Shown here: in pieces, positions 35,794 through 48,830 of the stretch | How positions within the stretch are numbered: the first letter of the stretch is position 1 | How the letters are laid out: every line of letters starts with the position of its first letter | Origin: Garcia nutans | Taxonomy: Eukaryota; Streptophyta; Magnoliopsida; Malpighiales; Euphorbiaceae | NCBI GenBank assembly: GCA_947685225.1 | Contig: CANTUV010000035.1 | Span: 42,346,001 to 42,410,000, forward strand | Direction of reading: 5' to 3' | Length of the DNA: 64,000 nt | The notes under the pieces: model-generated | Seen by the model: the letters and a program-made list of their open reading frames with translations, nothing else | Database searches by the model: none | What the model was told of the DNA's origin: nothing | Translations under genes and position numbers: made by a program

Positions 35794-37346
35794 CTACATT
35801 TTCAGTGTCTTTTTTATCCTTAATTGAAGATCAAACTCTTGTAATAAAAGGATCCACCGAATTAATCTTGGTTTTGCTTCTTTTTTCGCTAATAGATACT
35901 TCAAAGCTGCATGATCAAAAAATACAATTACTTTAGAACAAAGTAAATATGATCGAAACATCTCTAAAGCAAAAACAATAGCTAAAAATTCTTTTTCAGT
36001 GGTGGAATAATTGCGCTGAGCTGAGTTTAGTGTCCTGGATGCATAATAGATCACATGAAGTTGCTTGCCAATACGTTACCCCAAAATTGCTCCTACTGCA
36101 TAATTACTTGCATCACACATTAACTCAAATGGCAAGTTCCAATCTGGTGGTTGAATAATAGGAGGGATGTCAATGTAGATTTTAATTTATCAAAAGCATC
36201 TTTACATTCTTGGCAAAACTCAAAGGGAACATCTTTTTGTAACAGTTTGGATAATGGCAAAGCTATCTTTGAAAAATCTCTAATGAACCTGCTGTAAAAA
36301 CCTACATGACCAAGAAAAGAACGCACTTCCCTCACAGTTGTGGGGTATGGTAAGTTCAAAATTAAACCAATTTTAGCTTTGTCTACCTCAATTCCCTTAT
36401 TAGAAATTACATGTCCTAAAACAATTCCTTGTTTTACCATAAAATGGCATTTCTCATAATTTAACACAAGATTTTTCTCAATGCAACATTCGAGAACACA
36501 AGTTAAATTATTAAGACATGTTTCAAATGAATCACCATATACCGAAAAATCATCCATGAATACTTCAATGCAATTATCAATAAATTCTGAAAATATACTC
36601 ATCATGCATCTTTGAAATGTAGCAGGTGCATTACAAAGTCCAAATGGCATTCTTTTGAAAGCAAAAGTTCCAAAAGGACAAGTGAAAATAGTCTTTTCCT
36701 GATCCTCTGGTGCAATGACAATTTGATTATACCTTGAAAATCCATCAAGAAAGGAAAAATAAGACTTACTTGCCAATCGCTCAAGCATTTGGTCAATGAA
36801 TGGTAAAGGAAAGTGATCTTTTCTTGTTGTTGAATTCAATTTTCGATAATCTATACACACTCTCCATCCATTTTGAATCCTTGTTGGAATGAGTTCATTG
36901 TCTTGATTTTTCACCACTGTTACTCCTGATTTTTTAGGGACTACCTGGATTGGACTTACCCATTTACTGTCAGAAATTGGATAAATCACTCCTGCATCAA
37001 GCAACTTCAAAATCTCCTTTTTTACCACTTCCATCATTTGTGGGTTTAACCTTCGTTGAGCTTCCTTACTTGGGTCTGCATCATCTTCCAATAAAATCCT
37101 GTGCATACAAACAGAAGGGCTTATACCTTTAATATCAGCTATTGTCCATCCAATCGCTTCCTTGTAGATTCTAAGAACTCGAATCAATTTCTCTTCTTGA
37201 AGCTTTGTTAAATCACTTGCAACAACCACTGGAAGTGATTCGCCATCCCTCAAATAAACATACTTCAAATGTTCTGGTAAAGGCTTGAGTTCCAGAATAG
37301 GTGCCTGTGTAATAGAAGGAAACAATTTTGTATAAGAAACAGGCAA
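35794..37346 (-). pseudogene. Athila reverse transcriptase and RNase H
   Basis: The RT frame (37346-36120, 408 residues) is long and intact over the core: first Asp at 201 (FLDGFSRY), FMDDF at 263-267, then the connection region (VRSFLGHVGFYSRF). It ends in a frameshift near 36120. RNase H resumes at 36054-35794 (YYASRTLNSAQRNYSTTEKEFLAIVFA). The RT domain is the best-preserved coding stretch of the window. Confidence 0.92.
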
Positions 37347-37362
37347 GTCTATTTTTAAAATT

Positions 37363-38819
37363 TCATACCTTTTTGAATTTTTTTGGGAGTGACTGTAATG
37401 CCATCATTGTATCTATAGTTTCTTCTCTTAGTAGTAAAGCACCATCAATTTCCATGTTTCCTTGAGAAATTACCACTTCTAGATCATCTTTATTGTTCAA
37501 TTTGAAAACATCCTGCATAAGTACATCAATAACATCAATAGAAAAAACAAAATAATCATTGTCTGGATACCTCATAGCATCAAATATATTAAGTTTGACA
37601 ATTTCTGCATCAAATTCCATAGTCATGGTGCCATCATCAACATCAATTTTTGTCTTTGCAGTTTTTAGGAAAGGTCTTCCTAACAATATTAATGCTAAAT
37701 TTGATGCAGAAGTATTATCCCCCATATATAAGATGTAAAAATCTGCAGGAAAAATTAGTTCACTAAGCCCAAGGGATATGCATTAGATCTATCAGCTAAT
37801 TGAATAATCACATTAGTTTCCTGTAACATACCCAAATTCAAAGTTTGAAATATTGAATAAGACATGACATTAATAGATGCTCCTAAATCTGCCATGGCAC
37901 GCTCAAATTTAGAATCTCCTATTTTACATTGAATTGAGAATGAGCCTGGATCCTTGCACTTGGGAGGTAACTTACGTTGAATCATTGCTGACACATTTTC
38001 TCCAACACTAATTTTCTCATCACCTTTCAAATTGCGCTTTGTAGTGCATAATTCCTTAAGAAATTTAGCATACCTTGGAATTTGTTTAATAGCGTCAAGT
38101 AGTGGTATATTGATTTCAACCTTTCTAAATGTCTCCAAAATCACCGCTTCACTTTCTTCTTTTTTTGTCTTAGCCAACCTGCTAGGAAATGGAGGAACAA
38201 CACGTTCAGTACAATCATTCATGCTAGGTTCAGAAATTACCTTATCTTTGGATATTTTGATCTCTTTTTCTTTTTGGCTTTTCTTCTTGACTTCATCTTG
38301 TTGTGCTTGGCCGTCAATTTCCTTGCCACTCCTTAATAGTATAGCACTTGCATTCTCTCTAGGATTTATGACAGTTTGGGATGGTAGCTTTCTTGAATCT
38401 CTTGCTTCTAACTTGCTCACTGACGTTGCTAGCTGACCAATTTGTGTCTCTATGTTTTGAATGCTCTTTCTGGTTTCCTGCTGAAATTGTTGTGTGTTAT
38501 TAGCCAAAGCTTTAACAATATCTTCGAGTGACATACCTTGGTTAGGAATCTGATTGGCTTGCTGCTTATGTGGATTATACCGATTCTGTAATGATTGATT
38601 TCATAGCTCAAATTTGGATGATCTCTCCATCCAGGATTGAATGAATTGGAGTATAGGTCATATCTTCGCTGATGTTGATTTGGAAAATTGCCAACTACAT
38701 TAGCTTGTTGAATTGGTTCTTCTTCTTGTAATGTAGGGCACATGTCAGTAGTATGACCCGAAATCGAACAAATACCACACATCATTACTGCTTGTGACTT
38801 TCCTGTAACCAACTGTTTC
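37363..38819 (-). pseudogene. Athila gag C-terminal half and protease
   Basis: Right to left: a CCHC zinc finger CGICSISGHTTDMC (about 38745-38786), a frameshift near 38590, then the frame 38534-37755 with NPRENASAILLRSGKE, a Lys/Glu-rich linker and the protease active site DLGASIN (about residue 216). A short gap follows, and the protease resumes at 37725-37363 with LILLGRPFLKTAKTKIDV. The N-terminal gag is separated by Tekay-like element A and lies beyond the window. Confidence 0.88.
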
Positions 38820-38923
38820 TGTAACATCCCAAAATATGCCTTAGAAGTTTTGAAGTAATTATTGTTGAATTTGGATTTAAGGTATATGAGAAATTGAAAA
38901 GAGAAAAGAATTAAAGAGAGAGT

Positions 38924-38961
38924 GTATATGTTGTATATATGGAAATATATACAACATATAC
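38924..38961. repeat. Perfect inverted repeat near the LTR start
   Basis: Arms of 17 bases (GTATATGTTGTATATAT and its exact complement) around GGAA. Element B keeps it with one mismatch at 49168-49205, and a looser version lies in the solo LTR at 3197. Conservation between divergent copies suggests selection or gene conversion. Confidence 0.75.
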
Positions 38962-39659
38962 AAGTCAAAATGTGAAGTCAAAAGATGATTAGTTAATGAT
39001 TTTAAATTAATTAAGTTAATTAACTGGAATTTGAGTGAGTGGAAGTGGATGGAGATATTTAGAATATTTTAATATTAAATGCTTGGAGGAGAGGGTTTTG
39101 AGGAGATAGTGGGTGAGAATTTGGCTTTGTCTTCTTTGCTTTCTTCTTTCTTTCTTTCTTCTTCTTGGTTCACCTTCCTTTCCTTTTCTTTTCTTTGTTT
39201 TGGCCGGCACTCCATAGCAAGAGAGCAAGAGAGAGATTTGATCTTCCAAGCTCAAGATTGAAGGAAGTAATCAAGTGATCAAGTTGGAAATTTAAGAGTT
39301 TCTTCATCCTCGGTAAGTTCTCCACTTGATTCCTTGATTTTCTTTGAGTTTGTGAGTTGAGGTTCGGATTGATATGTGTTTGTTTGATTGTGGTGTGTTT
39401 AAGAGTGTTTGGTTCAGTTGATTTTGGATTTTGGGGTTGGATTGAAGGAAAGAGTAAGTTTGTTGAAAGAGAAAGTGTTGTGGTTGTGTTTTGGGTTTGT
39501 AGTGATGATTATGATTTGTGTTTGATGTATGTTTTGAGTTGTTTTTGTGTTTTTGCAAGTTTGTTATGATTTTTGGGTGTGTTTAGTTAAGTTCGTTTGA
39601 AGTGGAAAATGGTGGAAGTAAGAGGATTGTTGGATGTGAGGTTGTTGTTGCCGGAATCT

Positions 39660-39960
39660 GTAATTTTGGCCTGACACCCCCATGAGCACGGCCAAGTCTT
39701 TGGGCATGTCGATGGTTCTATGTTGCAATAGCATTTACACGTCCGGTGACACGCCCATGTCACTAAGTGTGTCATAGCTACTGTGTTGGTGAAGGTTTGA
39801 CACGGCCATGAACACGCCCGTGTTGTTGGACGTGTCAATGTTTCTGTGAGACAGAATGTATTACACGTTCAGTGACACGCCCGTGGTTCTGAGCGTGTCA
39901 AAGCTTCTGTGTTGTAGAGTTAGAGCACGGTCAGGGACACGCCCGTGTTGTTGAGTTTGT
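39660..39960. repeat. GC-rich palindrome array in LTR of element A
   Basis: Repeated ACACGCCCGTGT, GACACGGCCATG and GACACGCCCGTG cores joined by TTCTGTGTTG-like spacers, in units of about 65-70 bases. The array begins about 840 bases into the LTR. Element B, of the same family, has unrelated sequence here (about 49700-50300). Confidence 0.8.
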
Positions 39961-40718
39961 CATGTGTAGAGTTTGCCCTAGTTGGTTTTTAGCCTTACTA
40001 TTTCATGTGTATTTCTAAGTGAGTGTGTATGATTACCTTTGGTTTAGGTGTTGAAGAAGTTGAATTGCCCTAACCTAAGTGTTGAGGATTCTTAGAGGAA
40101 GAAGTGTATAGATTGGTGTGAGTTGGTTTTGAGGTAAGTACAAACTACATGGTTGCATACATTTACATGATTTTGATACTTAACATATTTGGTTGTATAT
40201 ATGTTAAGTAATTGATTACATCATTAATACATTTGATGAATGTTATGATTTGTATAATGTGAATGATTGATGAGCATTTAAAAGGTATGTTAACGTAATT
40301 GGTTGTGTACATTTGAATGATGAATTGAGATATAATGAGTTGTGAAGCCAATGTGATTGGTTATGATGATTCAAATGAAATAAGTGGGGCATGTTTTCCT
40401 AGATGATGATATTCAATGCAATTAATTATGTATACTCTATTGATGAGATATGAAGCCATGGATGTTGGCTATAATGATAATGATGCAAATGAGATGATTG
40501 AGGCATAATTGCCTAAATGATGATGAGGAAATGAGAATGAAATTTATAAATGAATTGTGTGTCTAATGTGTTATTCAATTTTCAGAGTTCTGGGTTTGGC
40601 GGCATGCCTATGAATCACTGGATAGGTGAAAAGACCGGATCGTAAGCCGATTTCAGTTGAGAAATGTGAAATATGATGTTTTTGGGGTGAAAAGACTGGG
40701 TCGTAAGCCTCAAAAACA

Positions 40719-40790
40719 GTAACAGTCTTGCCGGGTTGAGGATCTCCTCGAGTTTAGCCGGGTTGAGGTCCAAGAGACTGGGTCTGTTAC
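40719..40790 (+). repeat. 72-base hairpin unit, single copy
   Basis: Starts GTAACAGTCTTGCCGGGTTG and ends GACTGGGTCTGTTAC, so the ends are inverted. The young element's LTRs carry three tandem copies in reverse. Confidence 0.75.
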
Positions 40791-41435
40791 ACTATCCATG
40801 GATAGAGATATATATGTGTATCACCTACGGGCTTGATGATTATGATTATGGACCACAGCAGTAACTCTGAACTTTGAATAACATATTAGTGTCTTGTGGG
40901 CCCATGCTTGTCTTTGTTTTCAATGTGATTTATGAATGATGAAATAAATAAATAATGAGATTCTTGAGAATTGTTTATATGTTTGAAAGTATGACATTTG
41001 CATTTCATTATAGTATAATACTATTGTAGCTTGTACCACTAAGCCTATGGCTTAGAGCGATTGTGGTTCATCGCGCAGGTGACAGAGTATAACCAGAGAG
41101 TTTAGCTAGACCGAGTCGAGTCTAGACTTTGAAGAGTTGATAAAATTAAAGACTAACTGCCAAACATGTATATATATTTTATGTTTTGTAAAACTTGAGT
41201 TTTGATGTATATGTATTTGTAAATATTTGTTATACTTTCCGCTGCATTTTTAATAAACATTTTATCTATTATGTTTTATAATATAACTTAAATGTTTTGA
41301 GTCTGCTTATATTATTTTAAAAGAAGTGAGTCGTTTGTTAGTAAACCGTGGCATTCCTATATTTAGTATACGTATATTACGATCGTAATAGCATGCTGTG
41401 TACGTATACGGGGTATAGGGGTATTACAATTGTTT

Positions 41436-41448
41436 TGGTATCAGAGCC
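41436..41448 (+). other. Primer binding site of element A
   Basis: TGGTATCAGAGCC, initiator Met-tRNA type, seven bases after the LTR. Confidence 0.9.
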
Positions 41449-41595
41449 TAGGTTTGAGATTCTCAACCTAGGTCCATTGTAAGAAAAAGAATATTTTGAT
41501 TTTAAAAGTTGGTTTTCAATTAAGATACATGTTTTGGTAATGACAGTCTTTGATCTTTAATGAGGTATATTCTGCTGTGTTTGCAGATATAGGTA

Positions 41596-43721
41596 GTGAT
41601 GGCTTCTCATTCACGTCAGTCTGTAGAAGGTAGTGCTGAGAGCGTAGCTCCTGAAGAGAGTAGAGATGGAGCTAGAGTGGACAGAGTTAATGAGGTCCCT
41701 GTTTCTGTGCTAGGGAGATCAGCTGCTGATGAGGTTCTGCCGGGTTGGTTAAGACATATGGTAGAACTGTTGAGGGGAACTCCAGTGCAGCAGCCACCAC
41801 CACCACCACAGCCTCATGTGCCAGTGAGACATTATGATAAGTTGAGAAAGTATGGGGCTGGGGATTTCTTGGGCACTACAAATCCTGCAGTAGCAGAGCA
41901 GTGGTTGGATAAAGTGCAGAGAATATTTATCTAGTTGCAAGCTACTCCAGATGAGAAATTTGATTATGCTAGATCCTTATTGCAGAAGGATGCTTATGAT
42001 TGGTGGAAGATGGTTCCTCATGCCATGGATGATCCACCTACATTATCTTATGGGGATTTTCTGAGGGAGTTCAAGCAGAAATATAGTCCGAGGGAGTATA
42101 AAGATGTTAAGAAGATGGAATTCTTGAATTTGAGGCAAGATAACCGGACAGTGAAAGAGTATGAGATAGAGTTCATCCGGTTGAGTCACTATGCCAGTGG
42201 GATTATTTCTAATGAAATAGACCGGTGTAGAAGATTTGAGGAGGGAATGAGGCCCTCTATTATGTGCATTGTTGCTGGTTCTCGGTACCAGGATTTTTCT
42301 CAGCTAGTTGCAGCAGCTAGAAGTGTTGAGAGAGCACAAGGTATTGCAGCAGCTGCTACCGAGGAAGAGACCAGAGTTAGGAGATCCCAGTTTGAGACAG
42401 GATCTTCATCTATGAAGAGAGGTAGAGGAAGTTTTGTGCCGAGGATCAGTAGGAGCCAGAGGCAGTCTGGTAGGTCTGTTCAATATCAGAGACAAAGGCC
42501 GAGACCTACAGTTTCTGTAGCTAGTGCTCCGACTCCAGTGGTTCAGAGGTCTACTCCACCTGTATGTGTTCATTGTGGTAGGACCCATGGGGGTGTTTGT
42601 TGGAAGATTGGTGGATCAACCGGGTGTTTCAGGTGTGGATCGCCTAACCATTTCATTAGAGAGTGCCCTGAGATGCAGGATGATAGACAGACTGATACTG
42701 CCGCTTCTCGACCCAGTGTCATCAGAGGTAGTCAAGGGGGCAAAGGTTTCAGTAGAGGTGATAGACCTGGGTTTAGTCAGAGAGGAGGATCTACATCCGG
42801 AGGCAATAGGCCAGATGAGGCTGGATCTTCTCAGAGAGTATATGTGATGCAGAGGCAGCCGGATGCTTCAGCAGTTATAGCTGGTACATTTTCTTTATTT
42901 AATATTCCAATTCTTGCTTTGTTTGATCCAGGATCTACTCATTCATACATAAGTGCATCCATATTGCCTGTGTCTGAATTTCATTCAGAGTCCTTAGGAT
43001 TTGATGTCTTGGTGACAAATCCTTTAGGACATAGTGTTGTGGTGAGTAAGGTACATCATGACAGTGCAGTGGTAGTGCAAGATGAAGAGTTTCGTGGTGA
43101 TTTAATTGAAATGCCTTTTAAGGAATATGATTTGATCTTAGGCATGGATTGGTTGTCTAAGCATGGAGCTGTGGTAGACTGTCAAAAGAAACATGTTACT
43201 TTGAGAATTGGTGATGGTAAAAGTGTGATGGTGTCTAGTGAGCAGAGACAACTTGCATCCTTGTTGGTATCAGCTGTAGCAGCTAGAAAGTTGATTAGAA
43301 AAGGGTGTGATGCTTATCTTGCTCATGTTGTAGATACCAGAATAGTGGGTTCTCAACTTGATAGTATACCCACAGTTGCATATTTTCTAGATGTGTTTCC
43401 TGAAGAGTTTCCAGGGTTACCCCCTGAGAGAGAGGTTGAGTTTGGTATCGAATTGTTGCCTAATACCACTCCCATCTCTATTACTCCTTATCGAATTGCA
43501 CCTGCTGAGTTGAGAGAGTTAAAGGTGCAGTTGCAGGAGTTGTTGGATAAAGGATTTATTCGCCCTAGTGTTTCTCCATGGGGAGCTCCTGTTTTGTTTG
43601 TGAAAAAGAAGGATGGTACTATGAGATTGTGTATTGATTATAGGCAATTGAACAAAGTGACTATCAAGAATAAGTATCCTTTGCCTAGGATTGATGATCT
43701 CTTTGATCAATTGAAGGGAGC
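41596..43721 (+). pseudogene. gag, protease and RT start of element A
   Basis: The gag frame starts at the Met at 41596 and is stopped by TAG at 41932-41934, where element B has Gln. It continues in frame from 41935 with the gag core (DAYDWWKMV), a CCHC knuckle [14 protein letters not shown] (residues 231-244), an aspartic protease site [11 protein letters not shown] (Asp331), then pre-RT and RT ([17 protein letters not shown]). RT is broken at LKGA by the solo LTR and resumes at 46693. The single stop codon and the insertion are the only lesions in this part. Confidence 0.92.
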
Positions 43722-46381
43722 TGTAACACCCTGATACTCCATATAAGTACTATACATATACCTAGTATACATACAATACGTATATAAAGTATAAGAATGT
43801 TACTTTTAGTTTCAATTTAAAAACCTTTATCCAAATTCACAAAATTGAACATTAATTTAAAACACATTTACAAAAGTCAGTATTCTTATTTATCAAAACT
43901 TCATTCATCCATATGAATATATATATTAACTCAAAAATACAATATAATTTAAAATCACACATGTATGCATCACCTTCTAGTTGGTCTCGAGACACTCATA
44001 CCTTTCTCGTGGCATAAAAGCTAGACTTCCAAATCAACCGCAACCACCTGCGCGATTACACAACCGCGCTAAGCCCGAAAGCTTAGTAATACAAATAATA
44101 ATAAAATATACCTTACTAAAGAATCATACCTCATATTTTTAGCATCATATTTTATTTTCTTTCTCTTACCCCGTTTTCCTTTCTCAATGCATTCTTCACA
44201 TATTCCTACTAATCTCATAAATTATACACATATTTACACAGAACATTCACCAAGTGATACTTACCATTTCTATCTCATATACATATCCATATACGTTATT
44301 TCAACAAATCACCATTCAATGATTTATCCAAACCTTCATGAAAACAATTCTTACAAGTTCCACATTCATATACATTTACACATCATATTATATTTTCATA
44401 AACTCATTTCTTATCAAGGCTCCTCAACCCATATTCAATTTCAATATATCAATACACACATTATAAAATCATACTTCATAACATTATTTATTCACAATTT
44501 ACCAGTCATAATCCATCACTAACACCCACAATCAAGGTATCAACGCACATATATTATATATCATACCAATCATGAATCACATTTGCAATAGAGGCAACCA
44601 TAGATCTCATTTCTCATTTATTTCAACATTTAAATATCACATTGACAACAAAGACAGACTCGGGCCCAACAGACACTAATATGTTATTCAAAGTTCAGAG
44701 TTTCTGCATTGGTCCATAATCACAATGATCAAGCCCGTAGGCAATATATCTCATATCTTTATCCATGGATAGCGTAACAGACCCAGTCTCTTGGATCATC
44801 AACTCGGCTAAGCTCGAGGAGATCCTCAACCCGGCTAGACTGCTACTACAATTCACATTTCACATTTTATCAAGTAACAGACCCAGTCTCTTGGATCTCA
44901 ATTCATCTCAATGCAAAGAGATCCTCAACCCGGCAAGACTGTTACCTTTCATGTATTTCGTATCAATAATTCACATAGTGTAACAGACCCAGTCTCTTGG
45001 ACCTCAATTCACTCAAATTGAAGAGATCCTCAACCCGGCAAGACTGTTACATTTTCACATTTTCTAGGCATGCCGCCAAATCCAGAACTCTGAAAATTGA
45101 ATCAACATATTAGACACAAAATCTTTTCATTTTCATTTCATTCACAATTGAATTATCATAGCCAATAACAATGGCTTGACATCTCATTTGAATCACTATA
45201 GCCAATCACAATGGCTTCATATCTCATTTGAATCATCATAGTCAATCACAATGACTTCACATCACATTTGAATTATCATAGCCAATAACAATGGCTTCAC
45301 ATCATATCATGTCTCAAATCATACTATAATATTTCATTATTCAATTATACATAATCAATTATCTCATCATATCCTTTACATTATAAAGTACATCATTCAT
45401 ATAACACATTACAATTCACTAGATTCACAATGCATATAACATAACATTGTTTATATAATATCATATGCATCTTCATTACCATCAAAAGTATGATCAATCA
45501 TTGATATACACATATATAATTTACCTTATTCATAGATTTGGAATCCTCAATATACATTAGTTTAGGTCATCTTTGTTCGAGTATATTTAAAGTGTAGATA
45601 CAAAAAGACCTTTGGAGGATTCAACAATGTAAGAATAATCAAGAATAAATATCCTTAGCCAACACACTCAAGGGACACGGCCAAGCTTGTGGCCGTGTCT
45701 CACAACACCAATTCAAACAGTAGCAAACACGGCAATGGACACGGCCAAGCCAGTGGCCGTGTCTCTCAACACCAAAAATCCAGTAGCAGACACGGGCAAG
45801 GGACACGGCCGTGTCTCTCAACATAAAATAGGCAGTGGCAAACACAGTCAAGGGACACGGCCAAGCCAGTGGCCGTGTCTCTCCAAAAATCATCCAACAT
45901 GGCCAAGACTCCCCAACTTGGCCGTGTCTCACCTAACTTGGCCGTTTCCTTCAATGATTTAAAGACCAAACACTTCAAAATTCATCTAAACCAAACCCTA
46001 ACTCAACATTTCATCATTTTCCTCACAATTATCCCAACTTATCATCACTTAGATATCAATTCAATACATTTACATACTTCAATCTTTCATTATCATCATC
46101 TTACACACCAACTATCACAAACATAACCTCAATCCAAAAGAAATCAAAACAAGAAGATGAAGACTTATATATATATATATAATCAATAAAATCAACTCAA
46201 GAGATAAGTACTTACTTGAATATGTTGCCAAATCTTCATCTCCATCTTCAATACTCTTAAAATCCTTAAGAAATTTGATGAAGATCATCACCTCTCTCTA
46301 TCTCTCTCTCTCTCTCGTGCAAGAACCAAAAAGGGGAAGAAGAAGAAGAAAAAAATATCTTCTCCTCTTCTCACGATAACC

Positions 46382-46426
<45 letters not shown>

Positions 46427-46692
46427 CATTAAATCTCCACCACACAATTCCTTTTGACTTTCTTCTTCTTTTTCTTTTTGTCTTTATCATCATTATTATT
46501 ACTATTAACTAATTATACAAATATATATATATACACCACTCACTTTTCCTACACCATTTTATATTCCATGTATATGTGATGTATATGTTTATGTCTTTTA
46601 TATTGTAGTTATATTTCCCATATATACATATACATTAATTCCAAATACCACAATAACTCCAAAACTTTTAGGGCATACCTTGGAATATTACA
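43722..46692 (-). mobile_element. Solo LTR of the young non-coding family, target duplication GGAGC
   Basis: 2971 bp, forward ends TGTAACACCC and ATATTACA, flanked by GGAGC at 43717-43721 and 46693-46697. It is the same family as the LTRs at 52957 and 59439, but more diverged. It contains three hairpin units (44774-44846, 44874-44945 and 44980-45050), a palindrome array (45665-45960) and an ATA microsatellite (46398-46424). The reading frame of element A resumes exactly across it. Confidence 0.95.
45665..45960. repeat. GC-rich palindrome array in the solo LTR
   Basis: Five units with GACACGGCC ... GGCCGTGTC arms and AGTAGCAAACACGG spacers, matching the arrays at 54755-55040 and 61237-61522. 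The short frames on both strands here are repeat read-through. Confidence 0.85.
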
Positions 46693-47357
46693 GGAGCAGC
46701 ACTGTTTTCCAAGATTGATTTGAGGTCAGGATACCATCAGTTGAGGGTTAGAGCTGAAGATGTTCCTAAGACAGCTTTTCGCACTAGGTATGGGCATTAT
46801 GAGTTTTTAGTAATGCCTTTTGGGTTGACGAATGCACATGTAGCTTTCATGAATTTGATGAATAGGGTGTTTAGGCCCTATCTGGATTAGTTTGTGGTGG
46901 TCTTCATTGATGATATTTTGGTGTATTCACGAAATGAGGAGGAGCATGACAAGCATTTGTGAATTGTGTTGCAGACTTTGAGAGAGAAGCAATTATGTGC
47001 TTAGCTGTCGAAGTGTGAGTTTTGGCTTGATCAAGTAACTTTTCTTGGTCATATAGTTTCAGCAGACGGGATCAGAGTTGATCCAAGTAAAGTTGAAGCC
47101 ATTTTGAATTGGAGTCCACCGAAGTCAGTGATGGAAGTTAGAAGTTTTCTGGGTTTGGCAGGCTATTATCGACGATTTGTGAAAGGTTTTTCTTTGATAG
47201 CTACTCCACTTACCATATTACTTCGAAAAGGAGTTAGATTTATGTGGACAAATCAGTGTCAAGCAAGCTTTGAGCAATTGAAGGATATGTTGACTCAAGC
47301 ACCTGTTCTTACTTTACCTGTGGAAGATAAACATATGTGATTTATAGTGATGCTTCA
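46693..47357 (+). pseudogene. RT continuation and RNase H start of element A
   Basis: Resumes with ALFSKIDLRSGYHQL and includes FIDDILVYS and FLGHIVSADGIRVDPSKV. Stops are TAG after FRPYLD, TGA after DKHL, TAG after QLCA and TGA after EDKHM. At least one (TGA for Arg CGA) and the earlier TAG for Gln fit C-to-T change; others do not simply fit. The frame ends at the TSD-like CTTCA where element B enters. Confidence 0.9.
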
Positions 47358-48346
47358 TGTAATATCCCAAAATGTGTCCTAGAAGTTGTTGCGCTCAAAT
47401 TAACTCTACCACAAAGCGTCACTCGCAAGTATACGAGGTAGCTGTAGCAAAGGTGATCGCCCCAAGGTCGTTCTCTCAAGGAAGCTAAAGTGGTTAATTG
47501 CTTATCAGATTATGTTTAACAAGTAATAAAGAGATTTATAAATTGCTAAATAATGAAGAAGATTGATTAAAGTTTAAAACAATAAAAGTAAATAAAAGCT
47601 GATGTTTAGATTCACTTGATAAAAGAGTCTAGGGTTTGCACTTCTCTACTACTCATATGTATGAACGGTTATTCCACTTAACTAATTTAATTCCTAAGAT
47701 TAAATCTCAAACAACTTAATTAATTGAGTCAAGGAAATAAGCTCTCGCATTCAAACCTCTTACAACTAATCTTGTTATAATTGAATAATCTTTTTAATAG
47801 GTTATATCTCTAATTCACCTAAGTCCTTAATTGAATTATTCCAGTATTAGACTTCATCTCTCAATCCATCATCTAATACCTAAAACACACAATTGGTGGC
47901 CAATCAATTATATGTAACAATTTTTCATTCAATAAAGGCTAAAGAAATCAATAGTTAAGAGAATAACCAATTCATGCAATTCATAGCAAATCCATACAAA
48001 CCCTAGACTAGATTAAATTAGTTCATAATGTTATCAAGCATACTCATCGCATTAATAATCAAAGAAATCAATTTAAACATGATAATGTTCATAAACACAA
48101 TTTCAATGAAACTAAAGAGACAAAGTTTAAGAATGAAACCAAGTTACAAACTCCTTGAAGCTTTTGATGAATCTCTTGATCGAATCTTGCAAGAATGATG
48201 AAACAATGGCTAGAACAATCTAATCTAATCTAGTTTTGGTCCAAAGTGAATCAAAATTAAAGAATACAAAAGTTTAAACCCTAAGATCTCTCTCAGTCGG
48301 ATAAGCTCTGCTCAAAATCGTCCCAAAACCTAACTTTTCTTTTTGC

Positions 48347-48353
48347 TTTTATA
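48347..48353 (-). promoter_or_regulatory. TATA box of the Athila-like solo LTR
   Basis: TATAAAA within GTATAAAAGC on the minus strand, about 40 bases downstream of the array at 48390-48830. Confidence 0.55.
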
Positions 48354-48389
48354 CGAAACGTCGGCTTTAAAATTCGGTGCGGGCTTGGA

Positions 48390-48830
48390 ACATGAGGGAC
48401 ACGGCCAAGTCAGATGTGACTTGGCCGTGTGAGTGGCTTTTGGAGGGACACGGCCAGGTGACACGGCCGTGTCCCTTGCCAGTGTTCGCTACTGCCTGCC
48501 TTTAGATCCCCTTATCTACTTTGTTGAGTGACACGGCCAAGTGAAGCTTGACTTGGCCGTGTTGCAGCTTGATGGAGGGACACGGCCGTGTCCCTTGCCA
48601 GTGTCTTCTACTGCTTCTTTTGGTCTTCTCTTCTTCTTTGCTGAGTGACACGGCCAAGTGGAGCTTGACTTGGCCGTGTGAGTGAATTGGGAGGGACACG
48701 GCCACAAGACACGGCCGTGTCCCTTGCCAGTGTTTGCTTCTGTGTCTTGAACTTCCTTTTAACTTGATATGGGACACGGCCAGTGACTTGGCCGTGTCCT
48801 ATGCCCGTGTCAGCTACTGTCCCTTTTTAT
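48390..48830. repeat. GC-rich palindrome array in the Athila-like solo LTR
   Basis: Four units of about 115 bases: GACACGGCCAAGT ... ACTTGGCCGTGT hairpin, then ACACGGCCGTGTCCCTTGCC and a CTACTG-like spacer. In reverse, bases 48467-48498 align with 54916-54947 of the young element with about three mismatches in 32 positions by eye. Confidence 0.85.

Larger units (their letters stand above)
29402..38819 (-). mobile_element. Athila-like Ty3/gypsy element, 3' part, interrupted twice
   Basis: Minus-strand element inserted in RNase H of the previous one. In view are the 3' LTR (29402-30823), polypurine tract, 3' non-coding region, integrase, RNase H, RT, protease and the C-terminal half of gag. 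A solo Tat LTR splits the integrase (32579-34744), and Tekay-like element A cuts gag at 38820. The left-flank pentamer ATGGG (29397-29401) should recur after its 5' LTR, beyond the window. DLGASIN protease, FMDDF reverse transcriptase and an LTR ending in the GTCGATTCCACAGAGAC region all fit Athila. Confidence 0.88.
38820..41428 (+). repeat. 5' LTR of Tekay-like element A
   Basis: 2609 bp from TGTAACATCCC to GGTATTACA. In order it holds a perfect 17-base inverted repeat with a 4-base loop (38924-38961), a GC-rich palindrome array (39660-39960), a 72-base hairpin unit (40719-40790), and a CACTAAGC...CATCGCGCAGG region near 41037-41081 that recurs in reverse in the young element. Confidence 0.9.
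38820..47357 (+). mobile_element. Tekay/Del-like element A, 5' part
   Basis: 5' LTR (38820-41428), initiator-Met primer site, gag, protease and reverse transcriptase, cut at the start of RNase H by element B. A solo LTR interrupts RT at 43722-46692. The left-flank pentamer GTTTC (38815-38819) should recur after its 3' LTR, beyond the window. The gag start MASHSRQSVEGSAESVAPEE is shared with element B. Confidence 0.9.

Noticed and set aside
39016..39569. Possible host gene with frames on both strands
   Set aside because: The segment lies inside the LTR of element A and its frames are not kept in element B. The Lys/Arg-rich peptide comes from a CTTCTT tract.
45639..45962. Frames of about 90-98 residues on both strands with WPC and HGR repeats, repeated at 54724 and 61206
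   Set aside because: They are produced by the GC-rich palindrome array, which is open on both strands because of its symmetry.
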